Origin: Siderastrea radians | Taxonomy: Eukaryota; Cnidaria; Anthozoa; Scleractinia; Rhizangiidae | DNA: 64,000 nucleotides | Direction: 5' to 3' | Assembly: GCA_964017195.1 (NCBI GenBank) | Contig: OZ024894.1 | Span: 36,944,923 to 37,008,922, forward strand | The notes under the pieces: model-generated | What the model saw: only the letters and a program-made list of their open reading frames with translations | Databases searched by the model: none | Told to the model about the DNA's origin: nothing | Program-made: the position numbers and the translations under genes | Shown here: positions 57,901 to 64,000 of the stretch, piece by piece | Layout: each line of letters starts with the position of its first letter | Position numbering within the stretch: the first letter of the stretch is position 1

Positions 57901-59183
57901 GTATCTGTTTAAACAATAGAACGTTTCTGTCGAAGGGATTATTGACTGATATATAGTTGTCCCGACGAAACCCGATGTTTTTAAACGCTCCCGTTTCTTC
58001 AGTTCACCAAGTTTTAGTTTTTAGATGGAAAGCTGCGAAAGGAAATAAAAGAGAGAATAGAACAGAAGAAAGAAAGAGCGAGAATACGAGGAAACCTAAT
58101 GAATGCAAAACAAAGTTTATCGAAATATACTATCGTTCTGTTTTGTTTTGTTTTTTCTCCATACGGGTTCTCTTTTCAGGTAGTTTTCCTGGAGAGCTAT
58201 TGCCGAGGAGAACTGCTTCATCAATTGTTCGATTTAAACCACTCAAAAAAAAAAACACCACAAAAACAAAACAAAACAACCGAGACAATTTATACATCTT
58301 ATTCGATGTAATAATACGCGAGGATATTTTGCGAGTTGCGTAGTATTTTTCCGAGCCCCGAGGGGGCTAGGAAAAATAATTATGAGCAATGAGCAAAATG
58401 TCATTGCGTATTATATGTCAAGCCATCGAATAAGAGATTTATTATTCCACTTGAACAAACCACGTCAAATTTTGGTTTTTCCAGTCCTTCGGCCAGAAAA
58501 CCTGTGAAATCTGGATTTTGCAGTGCAATACATAATTTTACTGTGTAATACCGTGGCATATTTTGCGCGTTCTCTTGACCTTATATGGTAAAATGGCGCA
58601 AGAGTGGAATAATAAAGTGGTGAACTATACTTAACAATCGATAACTTTTTCCAGGCGCTTTCATTGTGGAGGGAGAAGATAAGGCTGCCAGTTAACCAAA
58701 GAAAACGGCACGTGAAAATCTCTCCGTTCAAGGGAAATTGACATAAAAGAAAGTATTCTTTAACCTCCCTCTCGGCATTAAAATGCGTTCAAATACAAAC
58801 AACTACATACAGTTTGGCATTTAATGAGAACAAGTCACTCCTTTCAGCTCAGTACAGCAATGAATCTGTGTCTTGACTTAACAGCCTCTGTAGGCAGGCG
58901 TGTTTTTTCTTCTTTTCGAAGCGTAGTTGAAATCGTACTACGTAGTCTTTGCATTCTATTTGTAGCTCAGGGCAGCGCTGTCGTTCCAAGACAGAAACGC
59001 CACCAATATTCTGCAGGCCTAATTGTGTTGTTGTTTTGGAAGTTTTCCTGTTAACATTTTTAAGAAAATGAAAAAGGGAGAAAATGCCTACATACGTAAA
59101 ACCAACGTACTTTTGGCCGACTCCCTCGACTGTGGATAAGATACATACGTGTCTAATGTCAGGTGTTTTATTTTTTCATGTAG
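57901..59183. other. Intron; one fold-back stretch
   Basis: TTATTCGATGTAATAATACGC (about 58298) and GCGTATTATATG...CATCGAATAAG (about 58407-58435) are inverted, probably the ends of a ~150-bp element. ORFs here (57957-58343, 58465-58731, 58824-59054) show no domain. Confidence 0.4.
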
Positions 59184-59297
59184 ATATCGACTTCTGCATT
59201 AATGCCACTTGCAAGAATGGTGCTTCATGTGTAGATGGGCGGACAAATTACACCTGTTCTTGCCCCGTCGGATTTACAGGAGATCTTTGCGAAACAG
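59184..59297 (+). CDS. VWDE-like gene, exon 12: EGF (module 1)
   Basis: 114 nt, phase 1-1, acceptor TTTTTTCATGTAG, donor GTATTA. One EGF: DIDFCINATCKNGASCVDG, RTNYTCSCPVGFTG, DLCET. First exon of the EGF-EGF-Sushi module repeated at 61493-62717. Confidence 0.9.
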
Positions 59298-59484
59298 GTA
59301 TTATTGAGTGAAATGAGACGAACCAAGTTTCTAGACACCTCTTCACAAAAAGGTTAAAGTATAAGTAAATCAAAACACACTCCTGAGAATAAGTCTATGT
59401 TTGGCAATGTATTTCCTCATAAATCTTGAAGTGGGCCAATCCTTGGTACGTTATGTTGCTGATGATTACATTCTGTATTTACAG

Positions 59485-59598
59485 ACATCGACGAATGTGT
59501 TAATCACCCATGTGAAAACGGTGGAACGTGTGTGGATGGTGTCAACAGCTACTCATGTATCTGCCCGTTAGAGTTTACTGGAGATCGCTGTGAGTCAG
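59485..59598 (+). CDS. VWDE-like gene, exon 13: EGF (module 1)
   Basis: 114 nt, phase 1-1, acceptor TGTATTTACAG, donor GTAGGT. One calcium-binding [41 protein letters not shown]. Nearly identical to exon 62090 (one visible pair of changes, DIDEC/DIDDC and HPC/HTC). Confidence 0.9.
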
Positions 59599-60212
59599 GT
59601 AGGTCTCAGCATAGGTAGTCCAAGGACACAGTTGGAGACTTTGACAACATTATAGAGTTTTCCTTATGCCAGGCTTACTATCAATCGTTGACGATTACAA
59701 GAATTTTTATAGGGAATATTAATATATAGATTCAGGGAAGCGTAAAAGCGGAGCTCCATTCTTTTCCCTGGCTTTTATGAATTTCTGTTTTATTCATTGT
59801 TTCATATTTGTTTGTTTATTTGTTTTTGCATAGAGATGGTGGTATCTTGGGATTCTTGGGATGGTGCATCGAACATACGTCTTGAAAGTCAATGACTCCA
59901 AAATTGGTCTGTACAAGAGCCTTCGGCCTCCGATTTTTTAAAAGGATTTTCACTCTGTGCTACATGATTTCTCTGCCAAAGCTGATTAATTTTGTGTTTT
60001 GGAGAAATTTGGTAAAAAAATAAGAAAAACCCATTTAAATGCGGGAGATTAGCTAACTGACGTTTCATCGCTTTGTGATAGAGACCTACTATACATCCTA
60101 CCACTTCATCATCCTATCAAAAAGTCCCGGCCTAAATGATTATTAAAGATTATTTGTAAATTATAATATATAAGATAGCACTGTCCCTATTTTCTTTACT
60201 TTCTTGGAATAG
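59599..60212. other. Intron with inserted dispersed element
   Basis: The first ~120 bp match the corresponding intron of module 2 up to GGGAATATT (about 59720). There a segment beginning AATATATAGATTCAGGGAAG-CGTAAAAGCGGAGCTCC is inserted; module 2 lacks it. Confidence 0.6.
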
Positions 60213-60392
60213 CCACCTGCAAGCTACCTGAAATCAATATAAAGCACGTCCAAGTGGCAAAAAGAACGAAGAACCGATACAGGACAGGTCAAACTATTGT
60301 ACTGGGCTGTAAAGTTGGGTAGAAGGGAAAAGGGAATGAAAGAATGCAGTGTAACGAGGGAAAATGGACAACAACAAGTTTTTACTGCGAAA
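60213..60392 (+). pseudogene. VWDE-like gene, Sushi/CCP exon (module 1) with in-frame stop
   Basis: 180 nt, phase 1-1, acceptor TTCTTGGAATAG, donor GTGAGT. Encodes a Sushi (CCP) domain with four cysteines: TCKLPEINIKHV, RYRTGQTIVLGCKVG, then TAG at 60320-60322, then QCNEGKW, FYCE. The intact paralogue at 62538 has TAC (Tyr) there (KFGYKG). Because the exon is symmetrical (60 codons, phase 1-1), skipping it would keep the frame. Confidence 0.8.
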
Positions 60393-61492
60393 GTGAGTGT
60401 CGGCGTTCAGCTAAAAAGCGTTAGTTTAATATAGAGAAACCTTAACAAACATATGTATACACCCTAATCCAGCACCCCCTCATGACTACTCTACTGCTCG
60501 TTTTCAGTAGCTGTACACATATTCCTTAAACACATCTTGACAGCAATTTGGTGAAAAGTAGTTGATATGGTTACAAGATATGGCGTCATAAGTAGCAGGT
60601 GGTCAAGCCATATTGGGGTAAAATGTCTTTTTCACCTTTTTTAAGTGAGAAAGAAAACAAATTCTTCACAAAAATTTGCAGTGTTTAATTAGGTCATACT
60701 TTACATTTCAGTGTTACTAAAATTTCCTCCTTTTTGATGATATATAATTTTGGGGTTAAATGCGAGATAGCAGCTATATTAGGTGACGTCACAGGCCCCC
60801 AGCAGCGCCACAACCCATGACGTATACCTCATCTTGTACAGCACATCAGAGGCTATTGTTTATTGTTGTTGCTTATAGGATATTCCAGCGAAAAGAGAGC
60901 AAAAAATCTCTACAGAAGCATTTTTGAACGCATAGATAACTAGGCTTTACAGGCCCGGATCCAGTAATGTCTGAAAGGGAAGAGGGATAGGTACTGGGGG
61001 AGGGGGGACATCCCTGGGCCCAGGGCTCTGGATTCCGGCGGTAGCTTTTTCCAGTAAATTTTGAAAGATTGTATTGTAAATGATTGGGAATTTGTAGACA
61101 AGGAGGATGGGGTGTTGCGTGGAGTTGCAACCCCCAACCTACCCCTGGATTCACCTCTGCTTACCTTCTATCTCGAACTCTGAACAGGGGTGTTTTCTAC
61201 AAACAAATTACAGTTACGGACATCAAGCGTGCCTAATTGTGCTGTAGACATGTTTTGACTCTGTTTTCGTTTTGTTTTGGTGTTGATGTCGTCGTCGTTG
61301 TCGTTGTTTTTTGTTTTTGTTGTAGTCGTTTTTGAAGACTTTGCCGTGAAAAAGGAAAAATAAATGACTTTGGAAGTATAGTTGAACTCGCACTTCTGTC
61401 AAACCAAGGTACTCTTGACTGACAGCGTCACCAATGGATCGAATACCCTGAATCATGTCTCACATCGTATGTTTTTTTTGTCCTTGATGCAG
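60393..61492. other. Intron, nothing recognised
   Basis: Contains GT/TTG-rich and AGGGGGG stretches. No gene or clear element. Confidence 0.4.
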
Positions 61493-61606
61493 ATATCGAC
61501 TACTGCGTAAATGCCACTTGCAAGAATGGTGCTTCATGCGTAGACGGGCTGAAAAATTTCACTTGTTCTTGCGCCGTCGGATTTACAGGAGATCTTTGTG
61601 AAACAG
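61493..61606 (+). CDS. VWDE-like gene, EGF exon (module 2)
   Basis: 114 nt, phase 1-1, acceptor CCTTGATGCAG, donor GTAATC. One EGF: DYCVNATCKNGASCVDG, LKNFTCSCAVGFTG, DLCET. Paralogue of 59184. Joined to the Sushi exon the first codon is Asn (NIDYC) instead of Asp. Confidence 0.9.
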
Positions 61607-62089
61607 GTAATCATGGAAATGAGAGCGAATATACGAAATAAGGATGCATGTGAGCTACAGATGGAATAAAAAATGATGATCACTCTCGCAGTTAGTGATA
61701 TCATCTTGAGCAGCTACAATTGTAGCTCATGATCAAAGAACAACCTGGAAAAAATTATCCATGCAGCGCTCTAATTAACCAGTTGAGCTATCATGCCAAG
61801 TTAGAGCTGGTCATTTGCAAATTTGATGGCGCAACCGCTATTCGCACTGAAACATAGCGCCCCATGTCCACAGTTTTCCATTTTAATGTACCGTGTACGT
61901 GACCAACTGTAAGAGGCACTTGAACATACATAATACTCATTTCAGTAAAATACGCTTACCTTATATATTAAACATACTACTGAGAATGCGTCTATATCTT
62001 TGACAATGTATTTCCCCATAAATCTTGCAATTAGGTCAGCCATTCGTACATTACGTTGTGTTGCTGACGATTACGTACTATATTCACAG
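61607..62089. other. Intron, right half similar to the module 1 intron
   Basis: The last ~130 bp (GACAATGTATTTCCCCATAA, ATCTTGCAATTAGG, GTGTTGCTGACGATTAC) match 59395-59484, showing that introns were duplicated with the exons. Confidence 0.7.
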
Positions 62090-62203
62090 ACATCGACGAC
62101 TGTGTTAATCACACATGTGAAAACGGTGGAACGTGTGTGGATGGTGTCAACAGTTACTCATGTATCTGCCCGTTAGAGTTTACTGGAGATCGCTGTGAGT
62201 CAG
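62090..62203 (+). CDS. VWDE-like gene, calcium-binding EGF exon (module 2)
   Basis: 114 nt, phase 1-1, acceptor TATATTCACAG, donor [44 protein letters not shown]. Near-identical to 59485-59598, including the downstream intron start. Confidence 0.9.
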
Positions 62204-62537
62204 GTAGGTCTTAGCAAAGGTAGTCCAAGGACCAGCTGGCTTTTGACCACAGTGGTGTGACCCTCTTGGCAGGCTTAAAATTCATCGCCAACGTTTATGG
62301 GAGTTTGTAGAGGGAATATTGTTAGTGTTTAAAATCGCTCTGTGCGAAACAAAATTGTCTTCAAAGTCACCTTTATCGTTTTATTTCGTTTTCTATAGTA
62401 TCTACCACACACATGGCTGTGTAATAAAAAACTCGCTATTATTTATAAATTTGCATAGCTTACGCTAAACTTCATTTACTTATTTTATTTCATTTTATTT
62501 TATTTTATTTTTAGTTTTATGATTATTTTTTGTATAG

Positions 62538-62717
62538 CCATCTGTGAGATACCTGAAATCACTACTAAACACGTCCACATGACCAAAAGAACGAAGAAGC
62601 GATACCGGACCGGACAAAGTATTCTATTGGACTGCAAATTTGGGTACAAAGGAATAGGGAATAAAAAACTGAAGTGTAACGAGGGGAAGTGGATAGCAAA
62701 CAACTTTTATTGCGAAA
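62538..62717 (+). CDS. VWDE-like gene, Sushi/CCP exon (module 2), intact
   Basis: 180 nt, phase 1-1, acceptor TTTTTTGTATAG, donor GTAAGT. A complete Sushi-like domain: ICEIPEITTKHVHM, RYRTGQSILLDCKFGYKG, KLKCNEGKW, FYCE. The four-cysteine pattern with a G-Y and a late Trp is typical of CCP modules, which bind proteins in extracellular settings. The gene continues beyond, since the donor implies more exons to the right. Confidence 0.85.
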
Positions 62718-64000
62718 GTAAGTGTAGGTGTTGAGATAATGTATATCCTTTAAGATAGAGACGCCCATATGTGAAAACTGGTACATGTAACTGGGAAAAA
62801 ACTTACTGAATAACATCATATAGCTTGTTTAAGTTCCAAAACCGCCTATCTTTCCTTTGTTTTTTTCTAGTTTTTTTTTCAGTTTTTTCCCTTTCTCTTC
62901 CATTTTTTCTCCTCTTCCTTGTCGCAAACAGCCATCTCAGTCATGTTGGTCCGATCTAAAACACAGGCAAACCTGCGGTAATCATTACCAACTTTGTTGT
63001 ACATAGGTAAAAAATCAGACTTTTTCTGACATTTGCAACTTACTTTACCATGAGGTAATACGAGCTCTGATTTTCATCCAACTCGAGTGATTGATCAGAA
63101 ATTGCTTTTCATGGTTCCGGCAAAATGGGAATTTAGTAATTGTTGATGAACTCCACACATTGTATCGGTTTGATACATTGAAGTTTAATATACTTAGTGA
63201 TGTAAATACATTTTTTGCATGTACTTTCCAAAAAATTGTTTCTATTTCTACGTTATGACGCAGACAAAATACGTGCAATTTTCTTGTCAAGAACTGATTG
63301 AAACAGTTTATGTTGGAAAGTCAATTTGGTAACTATATTTTGCCATATTGTAGAGGCAAGGTTTTGTGACCATGCGATAGCCTGTCATTTTGCTCAGTGT
63401 ATAAAAAACAAAAACAACCAATTCTCCTATCCAAATTCTTGGAAGCAAGTGACTAGTTTCATCTAGGGAGGAATATAAGTGACACTGGGAAATAATCACT
63501 GCCTACCATGCACGGAATAAATCCGTTTGAGGTGAACGTTGAATAATGAATAATCAGATTACCATCCGAAGACAGCACCTATCCTACGATGTTCCGTTCA
63601 CCGGACCTTGGCTTTGTTGGGAAGGGACTGGAAACAGCAGGAGAATAAACCCTCGAACGTACAAGCAAAGAAAAACCCCCACCGTGGTTCAGGCAGAGGG
63701 CTAATGGACCCCCCCCCCCTTTGGGTTTTCGTTAAGTTACAATAAATTGAAAAGATTTCACCTTTAGTAGAAAGCCTGTGATGTGCTCTACAAGTTCACT
63801 TCAGGCTCCCTTAGTGTGTTATTCGCGCTTATATTCGCGCGAGTATATTAGAAGTAGGCGAGCGAAGCCAGCTGGCAAGAAGAATGGGGCGAGGAAAAGT
63901 GAACCTACAAGAAATCTGTTGAATTTTGAATTCCCCCCCACACACATGTAAAATGAGGGTTCTGGCACAGAAATTTTATTAAGCGTTTTTTTACCCGAAA
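62718..64000. other. Intron to window end, with dispersed repeat
   Basis: About 63705-63800 is a member of the family seen at 13395 and 47105 (CACCTTTAGTAGAAAGCCTG, TGATGTGCTCTACAAG). No exon recognised. Confidence 0.5.

Noticed and set aside
58824..59054. 76-aa + ORF upstream of exon 12
   Set aside because: No domain, not in splice phase with the EGF exons, and AT-rich intron-like context.

Overview
The window looks like nuclear DNA of an animal, most likely an anthozoan cnidarian such as a stony coral; this is inferred, not proven. It is AT-rich, has short spliced exons in long introns, and is full of eukaryotic transposons: CR1/L2-type LINE pieces, a tRNA-derived SINE, Ty3/gypsy LTR DNA, a DIRS/Crypton-type tyrosine recombinase remnant and many small inverted-repeat elements. 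No bacterial-style genes, CRISPR or operons are visible.

The only host gene I can support runs on the + strand and continues past the right edge, probably past the left edge too. Its exons encode an extracellular protein resembling VWDE (von Willebrand factor D and EGF domain) proteins: a VWDE-type EGF, a cysteine-containing 'GNGLCD' region, a cadherin-like/linker region, six further EGF units, one thrombospondin/COMP-like EGF, then EGF-EGF-Sushi modules. Splice phases chain perfectly (0, then 1-1) from 9217 to 62717.

Region by region: positions 1-14886 and 14887-30012 are two almost identical 15.1 kb tandem copies carrying the first six exons. Both copies share the same frameshift in exon 2 and the same stop codon in exon 5. 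Positions 30034-34246 hold a pol-less LTR element with an internally duplicated gag. Positions 34.2-46.0 kb are intron filled with repeats, including several inverted-repeat elements and an old diverged direct duplication. Four exons lie at 46061-50899, with a broken tyrosine recombinase on the minus strand between them. A 6.5 kb element with about 0.7 kb terminal inverted repeats and unrecognised, frameshifted ORFs fills 50912-57459, starting 12 bp after a splice donor. The last seven exons (57787-62717) include a duplicated EGF-EGF-Sushi module whose first Sushi exon has a stop codon.

The most interesting points are the duplicated gene segment with shared lesions, the long-inverted-repeat element with an unidentified ORF set, and the gag-LTR-gag structure of the LTR element. 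All homology calls are made by eye from motifs; no database search was possible.
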